DNA of 64,000 nt from CAVTAE01 sp051649365 (GTDB lineage Bacteria > Deinococcota > Deinococci > Deinococcales > Trueperaceae). The notes beneath the pieces are model-generated. The model did no database searches. It saw only the letters and a program-made list of their open reading frames with translations, and was not told the origin of the DNA. Below, piece by piece: positions 39,856 through 48,763 of this stretch. The DNA is taken from assembly GCA_051649365.1 (NCBI GenBank), contig JBOFGY010000135.1:1-64000 (forward strand), given 5' to 3'. Position 1 is the stretch's first letter. Each line of letters begins with the position of its first letter. A program made the position numbers and the translations under genes.

Positions 39856-41538
39856 TTACTTCGCTAACGCCTTCGTCGGAGGTTTGGGTTGTCCACGCTG
39901 GATAAGCCAATACTGAAACGCTTGCACAGCCATTGAAAAGGTGTAGTACAAAATTACGCCTGACGGAAAGCCAATAAAAAAGAAAATAAACGCGACGTTG
40001 ATAAGCAGTTGCTGGCGCAGCATTTGTGGATTACCCTTGGCACTTAACCATGATTGCAGTAGAATGACCCCAAGATAGACAATCGGAAGAATATAAAAAG
40101 GGTCAGCTTGCCCTAGGTCGGGAAGCCACAAAAAGCCTTCATTAAATTCGTAGTGTCTAAACACGTTGTAGAGAATAATAAACAGCGGCATTTGCAAAAA
40201 CACAGGTAAGCAGCCACCCGCTGGGTTGACGCCCTTTTCGCGGTAGAGTTTCATGGTTTCTTGGGTTAGTTTTTCTTGGTTGTCCTTGTGTTTCTTTTGC
40301 AACGCCTGAATTTCAGGTTGCAAGGATTGCATGGCATACATAGACTTTGTTTGTGTATTGATAAGAGGCCAAATCAAGATGCGAAAAATAAGTGTAAGTG
40401 CGATAATTGAAAGTCCCCAGTTACCAATGATGCTGTGAATGCGTTCTAAAAACCACAAGACACCAAGGGATAGCTGCCCGATGATATTAGGTTGAAAAAG
40501 TCCGGGCAGTTCGCGGTAGCCTTCTTGCGTATAACGCACGAGCTCGTTGTTGCCGTTGTACTGACGCAGGTTAAGTGTCGTGCTAGGAGAGCTTAGAGTT
40601 TGTTGCAAGGCAATCGTATGCGCGGGTAAACCATCTCCTTGCATAATTTGCGCTTCTACGTCGGTTTCACCTTCGGCAGGGCGCAAAATCAGGGCGAAGC
40701 TGTTTTGACCGGCCCTCGAGGTTTGCAAGGAGATATAACTGGGATTCGTAATAGGTTGCCCAACAATATTCACAGGTGCGTTCGTGCCTTGAGCAACTTT
40801 TACAAGCGGTGACTCTGTACGCGCAATACCTGGTAAAACATATTGCAATACAATAGGTTGGTTCGTTGCAGAGGTTGTCGTTGCTTGTAGGGTTTCTGTA
40901 GTTTCAGAAGTTTCGTTTGTCGAGGTTTCGCTGCTCTCTGTAGTTGCCTCATCTGTTGTTACTGCTTCATTACTTTGCAAAGTTTCATTAGTTGTATTAG
41001 CTGTTGCACCCGTACGCTCAGCAGTAATAGCTACATCGAGCGTTTGACGGATATTCGATATCGTTAAAACTTTCGTGATGTCAATGTCGTTGAGTTGAAA
41101 GGTAAACGTTCCTTTGTAGGTGGCATCGTCAAGTCTTTCCCAAGTGCTTTCTGGGTTTTGAGGTTCGATGTATTCACCGTTGAGTAAGAGTGCGCCAGCA
41201 GGAACAGGACTGTTCACAGGAACTAGGTTTTGGTTTTGGTCGGCGGTGTAGTTACCACGCAAATCTTGACCCTTGTTAACTTTGGCAAAAATAGCCACAA
41301 ATTCGCCGCGTTCATTGATAAAGAAGTCATCACCTTTAGCTGTAATGAGCGTGAGCGGAGCCTCGAGCTGACCACACCAAAACGATGCTGATGCTGACGC
41401 GGTGCAGATTTGCTGCAACTTTTCTATGTCCCGAAATTGCCCTGCCTCAAAGGTAGTTTGGTCAAACCTAAAACGGGCAAAGGCAAGGGTACTCGAGAGA
41501 AGTACTAGAACGGCGACGAATAAGCGAACAGCTTTCAT
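39856..41538 (-). CDS. yidC: Membrane protein insertase YidC
   Basis: A 560-aa insertase of the Gram-negative type: signal/anchor helix at the N-terminus, a large periplasmic domain (about residues 25-340), then the conserved five-helix core. IGNWGLSIIALTLIFRILIWPL, a charged cytosolic hairpin (LQPEIQALQKKHKDN), AGGCLPVFLQMPLFIILYNVF and PSGVILYYTFSMAVQAFQY are the core signatures. A Thr/Ser/Glu/Asn-rich insert of about 50 residues (about 185-235) interrupts the periplasmic domain and looks like a slippage-expanded linker. It follows yidD and rnpA in the usual order. Confidence 0.96.
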   Translation of the reverse strand: MKAVRLFVAVLVLLSSTLAFARFRFDQTTFEAGQFRDIEKLQQICTASASASFWCGQLEAPLTLITAKGDDFFINERGEFVAIFAKVNKGQDLRGNYTADQNQNLVPVNSPVPAGALLLNGEYIEPQNPESTWERLDDATYKGTFTFQLNDIDITKVLTISNIRQTLDVAITAERTGATANTTNETLQSNEAVTTDEATTESSETSTNETSETTETLQATTTSATNQPIVLQYVLPGIARTESPLVKVAQGTNAPVNIVGQPITNPSYISLQTSRAGQNSFALILRPAEGETDVEAQIMQGDGLPAHTIALQQTLSSPSTTLNLRQYNGNNELVRYTQEGYRELPGLFQPNIIGQLSLGVLWFLERIHSIIGNWGLSIIALTLIFRILIWPLINTQTKSMYAMQSLQPEIQALQKKHKDNQEKLTQETMKLYREKGVNPAGGCLPVFLQMPLFIILYNVFRHYEFNEGFLWLPDLGQADPFYILPIVYLGVILLQSWLSAKGNPQMLRQQLLINVAFIFFFIGFPSGVILYYTFSMAVQAFQYWLIQRGQPKPPTKALAK

Positions 41539-41689
41539 TTTAGTTAACCTACTTTATAAGGTAAGCCAGTTACCTGAGAATTCTGGTTTAGAAACCATCC
41601 GCGTCAGCGTATCATTTCGTTGCTGCTCTGCGCGTGAGCTAGGGGTTGGGGTAAAGGTTGAAAGTGAAAGGTGAGAAGGTGTTAACTTT

Positions 41690-41986
41690 TTACTTTAACC
41701 TCTTGCTTCTTACTTCTTCCTCTGCAAGTTTTGCCAACAAGGCATCCGCTCGTTTACGTGGGGGAACAGGGTCGTAGCCGCCAGGGTGGAAGGGGTGGCA
41801 TTTGAGAATGCGCCACACACCCATGCCAAACCCCTTGAGAGTTCCATGTAGGGTGAGGGCCTCGAGCATGTAATGGCTACATGAGGGCTCGAAGCGGCAG
41901 GTCGGCTTGGTCTTTAAAGGGGATAAAACCTTTTGATAAAAGCGAATAGGCGCAATAAAAAGGCGTTGGAAGGGTGTGAGTGTCAC
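41690..41986 (-). CDS. yidD: Membrane protein insertion efficiency factor YidD
   Basis: A 98-aa protein of the UPF0161 family. It shows RLFIAPIRFYQKVLSPLK, CRFEPSCSHYMLEALTLHG and GVWRILKCHPFHPGGYDPVP, all typical, including the Cys-rich SCSHY motif. It associates with the inner membrane and helps YidC-dependent insertion. It lies between rnpA and yidC, on the same strand, as in most bacteria. Its start ATG has no strong Shine-Dalgarno. Confidence 0.95.
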   Translation of the reverse strand: MTLTPFQRLFIAPIRFYQKVLSPLKTKPTCRFEPSCSHYMLEALTLHGTLKGFGMGVWRILKCHPFHPGGYDPVPPRKRADALLAKLAEEEVRSKRLK

Positions 41987-42015
41987 GGGTATATTTTAGC
42001 AAGATCGCGGAGGGT

Positions 42016-42459
42016 TTAGAGGTTTGGGGTTTGGGAGTTGGGGTTTGAAGGTTTTGCTTTAGCGTGAACCCCATCTCCTGTACTCTTAAAGACACCTGCT
42101 TTGCGAAGGGAGTGTTCGAGAGCCCCCCGAAGTTGCCAATAGCTTGCTTCGGCGGCTTCGGGTTGCGTTACGACGACAACATCAAAAGCGGGGGTACCCC
42201 CACGATTAAGCTGAGATTGAACGGGTTTGTCTAAAAAGGAACGAAAACTTTCTTTTAAGCGGCGACGCACGCGGTTTCTCACCACAGCCTTGCCGACTTT
42301 TTTGCTCACGACAATCCCGATTCGTATCCCCACTTGGCGGCCGGGCAATACGCGCACACTTAGGTACTTGCTGTGACCTGCCTGCCCCTTACGAAGACGT
42401 CGAAAGGCACGGTCTCCTTTTAGCGAGGTGAGAAGGGGGAGTTCACGAGAAGGCTGCAT
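42016..42459 (-). CDS. rnpA: Ribonuclease P protein component
   Basis: The protein subunit of RNase P, which removes 5' leaders from pre-tRNAs. LTSLKGDRAFRRLRKG at the front and IGIVVSKKVGKAVVRNRVRRRLKE (the RNR motif) in the middle are characteristic. I start at ATG 42459 (MQPSREL); a TTG six codons upstream is possible and neither has a clear Shine-Dalgarno. The C-terminal tail (about 25 residues, Asn/Pro/Ser-rich) overlaps a G-rich repeat that continues into the intergenic space. It follows rpmH. Confidence 0.93.
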   Translation of the reverse strand: MQPSRELPLLTSLKGDRAFRRLRKGQAGHSKYLSVRVLPGRQVGIRIGIVVSKKVGKAVVRNRVRRRLKESFRSFLDKPVQSQLNRGGTPAFDVVVVTQPEAAEASYWQLRGALEHSLRKAGVFKSTGDGVHAKAKPSNPNSQTPNL

Positions 42460-42533
42460 AAAACTATTGAAAGACAAGAGGCAGAAAAAAACACTCGTTC
42501 TCTGTCTCTTAATCTATCTTTACTTACTTTCTT

Positions 42534-42677
42534 TTATTCGTCTGAAACAGTTAAACGCTTGCGACCTTTGGCGCGGCGGCGGTTAACAATATTACGACCT
42601 GTTGGACTAGCCATGCGGGCTCTAAAACCGTGAGTTTTGGCGCGTTTGCGCTTGTTGGGTTGCCATGTACGTTTCAT
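42534..42677 (-). CDS. rpmH: 50S ribosomal protein L34
   Basis: Forty-seven codons reading MKRTWQPNKRKRAKTHGFRA, RMASPTGRNIVNRRRAKGRK and RLTVSDE: a standard L34, part of the large ribosomal subunit. AAGGAG lies 8-9 nt before the ATG. It heads the rpmH-rnpA-yidD-yidC order. In many bacteria dnaA and oriC lie directly upstream; here the upstream 360 bp show no cluster of DnaA boxes and a pilin operon follows divergently. Confidence 0.97.
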   Translation of the reverse strand: MKRTWQPNKRKRAKTHGFRARMASPTGRNIVNRRRAKGRKRLTVSDE

Positions 42678-43040
42678 AATTGGTTACTCCTTAGGATAAA
42701 CCCTGTAAAGTTAATAAATAACCATAAGGTCTAGCAAGCCGTTAGAGCATAGCACAAGCCATGCTGCTTTCTCAATGGGCAAAAAACAGGGCCACAGACT
42801 AGGGCTGAAGGGAGAATACGCAAGGGTTTTAGCTTTCGTCACTATTTTTTGGCGAAATTCCAGATGTCGTTCCCGCTCCCCTTCTCATGATTGTGTGAAG
42901 TGCCTTACATCTGAGCTATGCTAGGTAATCTGTGAGAATTGCCAGTGGATACTTAAAAACTATCCGCTATGATAGGTGGCCAGGAGACGTGTACAGCTTT
43001 TTCGTTACTCGCTCTTACCTTGCCGTCAAAGGAGTTCATT

Positions 43041-45332
43041 GTGAATAGGGGTAAGCAATCTAAAGGCATTGCACTGATCAGTGTGCTGTTTATCGCGGCA
43101 GTGGTGCTTATTTTAGCCTCGACATTTGTTTTTGTTATTACAAGAGAGCGTCAATCTACCAACTCCGCTCGAGTTATTAGTGATTCTGTGCAAATTGCGG
43201 ACGCAATTAGCGAGCGTGCGCGTATTGAACTTGTCAAAATATTCAAAGATAGCTATGTTACAGCCGATGTTTTTATGGCGGAGCTTGATAAAGCTATAAC
43301 GAAGTCAGGCAGCACTAAAATTCCTGCGCTCAACGCCCTTAAAAATCCGTCACCACTTATTACAATTGAAGAAGGTCGCACAGGACGTTGGCAGATTAAA
43401 GCCAATGATTATTCTACGCCTGTTAATGGTGAAAACTCTACTTCGGGGGAACTTACAAAATTAGCCTGGATTGATGTTTCAGCAACCGCCACAACCTCAA
43501 CAGGCACCCAAACGGTGATTCGCCGTATCAATATGGGTGAGGGCGATTTGTTTGAATTGGCGATGCTGGCTCGAGACACCAACTGTATCTATTGCCATTT
43601 GCGGGTTAATGGGGATGTAGGTTCTTTAGGAAATCTGCGTCCAGGCTGGGGTACGGATTTGGGGGGTGAGCGTCCACCAGAAGGCTGGGAAGAGGGGTGG
43701 GGTTCAGGTGGCTCAGGAGGTGGTTCTGTTGTCAACGGTGATACCTATGTCGCCAACGGAGCTGAAGCTTCTCGTGATGCCAGCGAAAACTTAGACGAAG
43801 AAGCAGTTAGAGAAGATAAAGATGTAGATAAGAAAATTAACGGTGCTATTTTCAATGGTTCAGTTGAGGAAAACTATGTGGGTAGACCACTGCCTAGGGA
43901 TATAGATGGTGATAATGTTGCAGATTTCCCAGCTATTAACCGTGATGTTGCCCGTAATAGTGCTGGGGGAAGCATTAGTAGTGCTGCGCTTATCTATACA
44001 GTTGACTCTGATGAAAACTTAACGAGTGCGCCGACGAGTAGTAACCAAACGTCTTTACCAAGCAATATAGAAGGAAACGTGGTGCTCGAGGGCACGAAAG
44101 AAAATCCCATTATTCTCGACGGAGATATTTTTGTTGAAGGTGATGTTGTTATCAAGGGTTATGTCCAAGGACGCGGAGCTATCTACTCAGGACGCAATGT
44201 TTACGTCGCCGGTAATATTGAGTATGTAGATGATGTTTCTACCTGTGTGGGTGAAACAAACCCAGACCAGTGTGCCCGCGACATTATTGCGCAAGGTGGT
44301 TCTGAACTGCGTCTTGCCTCACGTAACAATACTGTTTTGGGTGATTACACAGAGACAACAGTAGATGACAGTGGTACTACAGTAGATAAAGATTGGCAAG
44401 GACTACAGGCTTCCGATTACTTCCGTTCACAATTTGAGTTTAATGACCCTAATGAAAATAAATATTTTGATACCGAAACAGGGGATGAGCTTAGCTATGA
44501 TCCCATCAACGAAGGTTACAAAAATGTTGACGGTGAGATTGTTGAAGACGGAAATGTTAAGGCTATTGCGTCCATCGATGCCTATCAATACAGCTTTCAA
44601 CCGGGTCGTGTCACAGAAAATGGTGGATTTGATAGCTGGATGAGTGATGACGTTTACCAAGACATTTTGGGTACAGAAACACGCAAATACGATACCTGGC
44701 GTTATAACATTCCAGATCCTACAGCTCTGACGCTTGAAGAGTTACAAAAGCAGTTTGCTAAATATGACCTCAGTGACGAAACGCTCAACTTACTGCTTTG
44801 TGAAGCGAATTGTACGACGCAGCGCATAGATCTCAAAAATGCAGAGGGAACAGTTATCGGTCAGGTTCACATAGAAGATATTGAAGATTCTGCTGCTATA
44901 AATTTGCGTGTCATTGTTGATACAGCTTTGAGTTATGAAAAACAAACGACTAAAGTAGATGCTTTTATCTACTCGAATCAACGTATTGCAGGTAAAACCT
45001 TTAATGCACCCTTGTCTATTAATGGCGGCATGATTGGGCAAGAGATTGGTATCTTGGCCCCAGGCATTGAGAGGCAGTGGTGGATGAATAACCGCTACGC
45101 AGATATATTAGATGGAGACTGCACGAGCGCGGCCTTTGCTAAAACGTTTAGTACCGAAGAAAACGGGGAAAACTCTCACGCCTACAACGAAGATAGTGTA
45201 GACTGCGCGCTCACCGTGAACTATGACTACCGCTTGCGAAACGGTGGCCTAGGTTTTAACCTTGTCGTGCAAGAGGTGGGTCAAACACTTAGCTGGCAGC
45301 TTGCAGATGAGAAAGCAGATCAGGTGCAGTAA
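43041..45332 (+). CDS. Pilin-like (DUF4900/PilX-type) large protein with CXXCH motif
   Basis: A 763-aa protein starting with a type IV pilin-like leader: SKGIALISVLFIAAVVLILASTFVFVI, one helix followed by a long extracytoplasmic part. Residues about 185-200 carry DTNCIYCHLRVNGDVGSL, a CXXCH sequence. A region of parallel-beta character (NPIILDGDIFVEGDVVIKGYV, AIYSGRNVYVAGNIEYV) follows, as in DUF4900 proteins of Deinococcus. GTG 43041 is chosen because AAAGGAG lies 9-10 nt upstream; the leader from 42969 would put extra residues before the pilin motif. It heads a five-gene operon with TAATG coupling to the next gene. Confidence 0.8.
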   Translation: MNRGKQSKGIALISVLFIAAVVLILASTFVFVITRERQSTNSARVISDSVQIADAISERARIELVKIFKDSYVTADVFMAELDKAITKSGSTKIPALNALKNPSPLITIEEGRTGRWQIKANDYSTPVNGENSTSGELTKLAWIDVSATATTSTGTQTVIRRINMGEGDLFELAMLARDTNCIYCHLRVNGDVGSLGNLRPGWGTDLGGERPPEGWEEGWGSGGSGGGSVVNGDTYVANGAEASRDASENLDEEAVREDKDVDKKINGAIFNGSVEENYVGRPLPRDIDGDNVADFPAINRDVARNSAGGSISSAALIYTVDSDENLTSAPTSSNQTSLPSNIEGNVVLEGTKENPIILDGDIFVEGDVVIKGYVQGRGAIYSGRNVYVAGNIEYVDDVSTCVGETNPDQCARDIIAQGGSELRLASRNNTVLGDYTETTVDDSGTTVDKDWQGLQASDYFRSQFEFNDPNENKYFDTETGDELSYDPINEGYKNVDGEIVEDGNVKAIASIDAYQYSFQPGRVTENGGFDSWMSDDVYQDILGTETRKYDTWRYNIPDPTALTLEELQKQFAKYDLSDETLNLLLCEANCTTQRIDLKNAEGTVIGQVHIEDIEDSAAINLRVIVDTALSYEKQTTKVDAFIYSNQRIAGKTFNAPLSINGGMIGQEIGILAPGIERQWWMNNRYADILDGDCTSAAFAKTFSTEENGENSHAYNEDSVDCALTVNYDYRLRNGGLGFNLVVQEVGQTLSWQLADEKADQVQ

Positions 45333-45733
45333 TGTCTAAAGCTTTGCGGTTACCTATTATTCTTGTTGCCCTCATGCTGATGTTTGGCATTATCTCTTGG
45401 CTTCGCCCTAGAGCTACAGTCGAACCACCTGTTCGCTCGAGTACGGTCGAGGTCGAAAGCTTTGAGCCTGAAAAAGCTAATGACTTGGTAAGAATTAATG
45501 GTTTGAGCGAAACAGGCTACGCTGCCCAAGTGCAAGAACAAAGTAAAACCACGCCACTCGCGTTACAAAAACCTGATGTCTGGACGCCTGCCTATATTCG
45601 CTCCATAGAATCACAAGGGAACAAAACCATCATCGTGTTTGTGGATGACAGCACGAGAGAGGTTACGCCCACACTTTATCAACAGTTACCGAGTGCCCTG
45701 AAAGACAGAATGGACTATGAACGTGGACGATAA
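45332..45733 (+). CDS. Membrane-anchored protein of the pilin operon
   Basis: A 133-aa protein with one N-terminal helix (LRLPIILVALMLMFGIISWL) and a soluble extracytoplasmic part without recognised domain; GNKTIIVFVDDSTREVTPTL is a beta-hairpin-like stretch. Its ATG overlaps the upstream stop (TAATG) and its own end overlaps the next gene, so it is tightly coupled. It may be a pilus assembly accessory (PilO/PilP-like position), but that is an inference from context only. Confidence 0.65.
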   Translation: MSKALRLPIILVALMLMFGIISWLRPRATVEPPVRSSTVEVESFEPEKANDLVRINGLSETGYAAQVQEQSKTTPLALQKPDVWTPAYIRSIESQGNKTIIVFVDDSTREVTPTLYQQLPSALKDRMDYERGR

Positions 45734-45734
45734 T

Positions 45735-46148
45735 ATGGTGCGTTTCCAAAAAGGATTTTCACTACTCGAGATGCTCTTGGTTTTAGCAATCTTGAGTATT
45801 CTCCTAACGATTTCGGGATTTTTGTTAAACAGCTATTTGCAACAACAACGCCTCAATGAAGCGACACGCACCTTAGGTGAGACGTTGCGCCGTATTGGTG
45901 AATTAGCTACGACAGAGAGTCAACGCTACGAAGTTACTTTTACAGAAAACTCAATGACCTGGGAAAACGAAGATAATGTTGAAACTACTCAGACCTTACC
46001 TTATAACGTTGTGTTGACCCTGCCCATGCCTGACCTAGAGTTTTCGGGTCGAGGCTTACCTCAGACTGGACAAACCTTTACTCTGACACTAAATGAAAGA
46101 GTGCGAACCGTTTATCTCGCCGCCACAGGAGCCGTGATGTATCCATGA
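45735..46148 (+). CDS. Type IV pilin-like protein (GspH/FimT type)
   Basis: A 137-aa pseudopilin with the prepilin peptidase site and helix QKGFSLLEMLLVLAILSILLTISGFLL, cleaved after Gly before Phe with Glu at +5. The rest is a small beta-rich domain (SQRYEVTFTENSMTWEN...). I begin at ATG 45735, directly after the previous stop; the ATG at 45717 overlaps it and would add six residues. It resembles the GspH/FimT minor pilins, which start or cap pili. Confidence 0.85.
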   Translation: MVRFQKGFSLLEMLLVLAILSILLTISGFLLNSYLQQQRLNEATRTLGETLRRIGELATTESQRYEVTFTENSMTWENEDNVETTQTLPYNVVLTLPMPDLEFSGRGLPQTGQTFTLTLNERVRTVYLAATGAVMYP

Positions 46149-46603
46149 ACCTTACCGCTCGCACCTCCAACCCTACTAAAGGTCTTACACTCGTCGAAAT
46201 TGTCGTAGCGATAGGTGTTTTTTCTATTGTCATGTTGGCTTTAAGCGGCATGATTGTGTCTGGTTTACAACTCAGACGGAAAAATAATGTTGATGCTCAG
46301 GCGAGTGTGTACGCCGCGTCTATTCTCGAGCTTTACAAAAATCATTATTCGACCAGCGCAAATTTTGATAAAGGTACCTCCCCAGTCATTCCAGAACCTC
46401 CTGGGGCGGTGAAACAAGTTGTGGCCAGAATTGACACGACCATAACCTGCATTGATGTAGAAGGTGAAGTTATTGCGGGTGCAGATACAAGTGATGCAGA
46501 TAAAGATCCGTGTGAATTAAGACGAGTAGGTGTAACGGTTTTGGATTTAGAGGATAAGCCTCGAGCCAATTTCGTTACTGAAGTAGGAAAGCCCTTACAA
46601 TGA
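46145..46603 (+). CDS. Type IV pilin-like protein (PilV/GspI type)
   Basis: A 152-aa minor pilin. Site and helix: TKGLTLVEIVVAIGVFSIVMLALSGMIV, Glu at +5 present. The C-terminal part has two Cys (ITCIDVEG and DPCELRR) that could form a disulfide. Start ATG overlaps the stop of the previous gene (ATGA). The order GspH-, PilV-, PilW-type in one operon is typical of minor pilin sets that prime type IV pili or competence pili. Confidence 0.85.
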   Translation: MNLTARTSNPTKGLTLVEIVVAIGVFSIVMLALSGMIVSGLQLRRKNNVDAQASVYAASILELYKNHYSTSANFDKGTSPVIPEPPGAVKQVVARIDTTITCIDVEGEVIAGADTSDADKDPCELRRVGVTVLDLEDKPRANFVTEVGKPLQ

Positions 46604-47409
46604 CCTCCTCTTCTAATCTCCAAAAGCGTACCTTAGGTATTAGCCTTATAGAACTGTTAATCTCGATGGGAATTTTGGGTATTCTTCTGGCGACACTCAC
46701 CGCTTTTTTAGTCAGCAACCAACAAGTCACAACCTCACAAGTGACGAGTGCGACCCTTAGTAATGATGTGCGTTTGGCGCATTTGCGACTTGGTGAAATT
46801 GTCTCACAAGCCCATTACATTTATCCAAGCGGGCAAACCATTAACATTGACGGTACACCCTATGTGACAGGAGCTTTGGCCTTGGCTGTGCTCGTGCCAA
46901 GGGGTACAACTTATTGTAAACGTGAGCCCGAAGAAACAGATACTCGTCAAGATTATTGTGGTTTTGCGTATGTTGTTACAGAGCGCACTCCTTATGTAGA
47001 TTTGCTGGGTGAAAGTGACGGCACAACAGGCCAGGTGCTGATTGAATTTAAGAGTGAAGGATTAGAATGGGTGCAAGCGGATAGCACAGCAGGTGACACC
47101 AACCCTGCACTCACGCTACTCAACTGGAATAATCTTAGCTCGACGAATCCAGTTGCAGATTCTGTAGATGAAGAACTTACCAATGTCGGTGCAGAACTTA
47201 CCTTCTCGAGTATCGTAGCTACCTTTGATAAAGAGACGAACTTTCAGCTTACGGGCTCTAGTGACACTGTGAGGGCACTGATTGGCGGCGTTACCTCTAC
47301 AATTGCTCTCGAGCGCACCGTGCGTGGTAAAGAAGTTACCGCGAGCCGAGAGAACTATGTTTTTTCAAAGGCTATTCCTAGAACGGGTTTACCCAACCAA
47401 CCTAGATAA
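46600..47409 (+). CDS. Type IV pilin-like protein (PilW/GspJ type)
   Basis: A 269-aa minor pilin with LGISLIELLISMGILGILLATLTAFLV at the N-terminus, Glu at +5, followed by a large beta-rich domain. Two Cys occur at TYCKREPEETDTRQDYCGF. It overlaps the previous gene by 4 bp and ends the operon; its stop faces that of the DUF3467 gene, only a few bases away. PilW-type pilins couple minor-pilin complexes to the pilus tip in other bacteria. No pilus motor or secretin genes are in the window. Confidence 0.85.
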   Translation: MTSSSNLQKRTLGISLIELLISMGILGILLATLTAFLVSNQQVTTSQVTSATLSNDVRLAHLRLGEIVSQAHYIYPSGQTINIDGTPYVTGALALAVLVPRGTTYCKREPEETDTRQDYCGFAYVVTERTPYVDLLGESDGTTGQVLIEFKSEGLEWVQADSTAGDTNPALTLLNWNNLSSTNPVADSVDEELTNVGAELTFSSIVATFDKETNFQLTGSSDTVRALIGGVTSTIALERTVRGKEVTASRENYVFSKAIPRTGLPNQPR

Positions 47410-47412
47410 TTT

Positions 47413-47688
47413 TTAATTCTGCGTTCTACTTGTAGTCCGCTTTGGTGCGTCTACAATTTCCCCAAAGCGTTCTTCGTAACGTTTTATATTATCTTCTAAA
47501 CTTTTTAATAAGGCTTTGGCATGGTGTGGACTTGTGATAATGCGCGAGCTGACGAGCGGTGGTTGCCCAGGGTAAGCGAGCGCGAAGTCAATCATAAATT
47601 CATCTTTGGTGTGGGCAATCACGGCCATATTTGCGTAGCGACCCCGCGCGGTGTCTTTGTCAAGCTCGAGCTTGAATTCTTTGCTCAT
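47413..47688 (-). CDS. DUF3467 family protein
   Basis: A 91-aa protein: LELDKDTARGRYANMAVIAH, DEFMIDFALAYPGQPPLVSSRIITSPHHAKALL and LEDNIKRYEERFG are the signature of DUF3467, a family of unknown function present in many phyla. It is cytosolic by composition. GAGAGGAT is a plausible Shine-Dalgarno. It converges on the pilin operon and is followed upstream by a strong inverted repeat. Confidence 0.88.
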   Translation of the reverse strand: MSKEFKLELDKDTARGRYANMAVIAHTKDEFMIDFALAYPGQPPLVSSRIITSPHHAKALLKSLEDNIKRYEERFGEIVDAPKRTTSRTQN

Positions 47689-47725
47689 GGTGTGTATATC
47701 CTCTCTATAAACAGCATAAAGGATG

Positions 47726-47776
47726 AAGGAGTTAGGAGGAAGGAGAAATCTTCCGTCTCCTAGCTCCTAACTCCTT
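47726..47776. repeat. 13-bp perfect inverted repeat, purine/pyrimidine type
   Basis: AAGGAGTTAGGAG at 47726-47738 and CTCCTAACTCCTT at 47764-47776, with further pairing inside (GAAGGAGA / TCTCC). It lies between the DUF3467 gene and the first roadblock gene. Confidence 0.8.
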
Positions 47777-47794
47777 ATATGCTAACTTCTGCAT

Positions 47795-48157
47795 TTACGC
47801 GCTGACGGCTTGGGCAATTTCGGGTAAGACTTTTCTAAGTTGAAAACGGGCACGACCTAAACTGTTAATGGAGTCGAGTGTAGTGACCATGACGTAGCCC
47901 TCATCACCCGAGGTCAGGGGCATGAGGAGAACGGGGCCTTCTTCGTATTCAATCATGGCTTGTGACACATCGCCTTCGCCGAGCAGTTGGCCAAGCACAC
48001 GGCTCGAGGCCATCCCACTCGCAATCACGCCGCCCACAAAGCCCAAGTCTTTGTCATTGTTAGAAGCTCCCTCGACAATAAAGCCTTCACCACTAACGAC
48101 AGCAGCACTGGTGATACCTTTAATATCTAAAACTTGTTTGAGTAAATTGGCTAACAT
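47795..48157 (-). CDS. Roadblock/LC7 domain protein
   Basis: A 120-aa MglB/dynein-light-chain-like protein: LLKQVLDIKGITSAAVVSGEGFIVEGA, GGVIASGMASSRVLGQLLGEGD and EGPVLLMPLTSGDEGYVMVTTLDSINSLGRARFQLRKVL. Such proteins form dimers that regulate small Ras-like GTPases (MglA) in polarity and pilus-driven motility. AAGGAG precedes its ATG. A second roadblock gene lies 89 bp upstream. No MglA GTPase gene is present in the window, but a pilin operon lies near, which makes a link to pilus control plausible. Confidence 0.88.
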   Translation of the reverse strand: MLANLLKQVLDIKGITSAAVVSGEGFIVEGASNNDKDLGFVGGVIASGMASSRVLGQLLGEGDVSQAMIEYEEGPVLLMPLTSGDEGYVMVTTLDSINSLGRARFQLRKVLPEIAQAVSA

Positions 48158-48246
48158 GGTTCTCCTTGAATTTGGGCTATTAGGGTACGGGGTTTAGGGG
48201 TTTTTGGTTTTACCCCAGACCCCATCCCCTGCACCCTGTACCCGAT

Positions 48247-48606
48247 TTACGCAAAGACCTCGAGCAAATTCTTGGCGAGTTTTTGGCTGTAGAGCCTGGC
48301 TTTTCCAATATTGCCCGACGGGTTCATGAGGACGACGCAGAAGATGTCCTCACTTAGTAAGCGTGCGTAAGCAATGGTTTTCTCGGTGGTCATGATGGCT
48401 TCCTCAAGACCCCCAGCTTTGAGCCCTGTAGCTACGCTATTCATGGCCGTAAGCACGTTGGTCCACTGTGCAGTCACACTCGACATGTCTTGGCCTTGTT
48501 TAGGGTGTTGTTCAATAAGAAGACCGTCGCTGCTACCTACAAAGGCCGAAAGCGCGCCGTCTACATTGTCCACCAAATAGGCGAGTAATTCGTCAATATC
48601 GTTCAC
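48247..48606 (-). CDS. Roadblock/LC7 domain protein, second copy
   Basis: A 119-aa protein of the same family: IDELLAYLVDNVDGALSAFVGSSDGLLIE, NSVATGLKAGGLEEAIMTTEKTIAYARLL and FCVVLMNPSGNIGKARLYSQKLAKNLLEVF. It is diverged from its neighbour, so the two may form a heterodimer. GTG start with TAGGCT 6 nt upstream and no Shine-Dalgarno, suggesting a leaderless transcript. The spacer to the next roadblock gene is a G-rich/C-rich inverted repeat. Confidence 0.85.
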   Translation of the reverse strand: MNDIDELLAYLVDNVDGALSAFVGSSDGLLIEQHPKQGQDMSSVTAQWTNVLTAMNSVATGLKAGGLEEAIMTTEKTIAYARLLSEDIFCVVLMNPSGNIGKARLYSQKLAKNLLEVFA

Positions 48607-48763
48607 GCCTTTAGCCTAGCACGCTTGGTAGGGGGGAGATATTGAAATTCTCTCAAAAGGTGGGGTTTGGGGTGCAGGAGTTGGGGTTTAGAAATTTTTA
48701 AACCTTAAAGCCAAACCCATCTCTTTAGTGTGAATCTTTTTCAGAGGGTCCTATATGGTACTT

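Noticed and set aside
42678..43040. Possible replication origin upstream of rpmH
   Set aside because: No cluster of TTATCCACA-type DnaA boxes and no dnaA gene; the spacer leads to the pilin operon.
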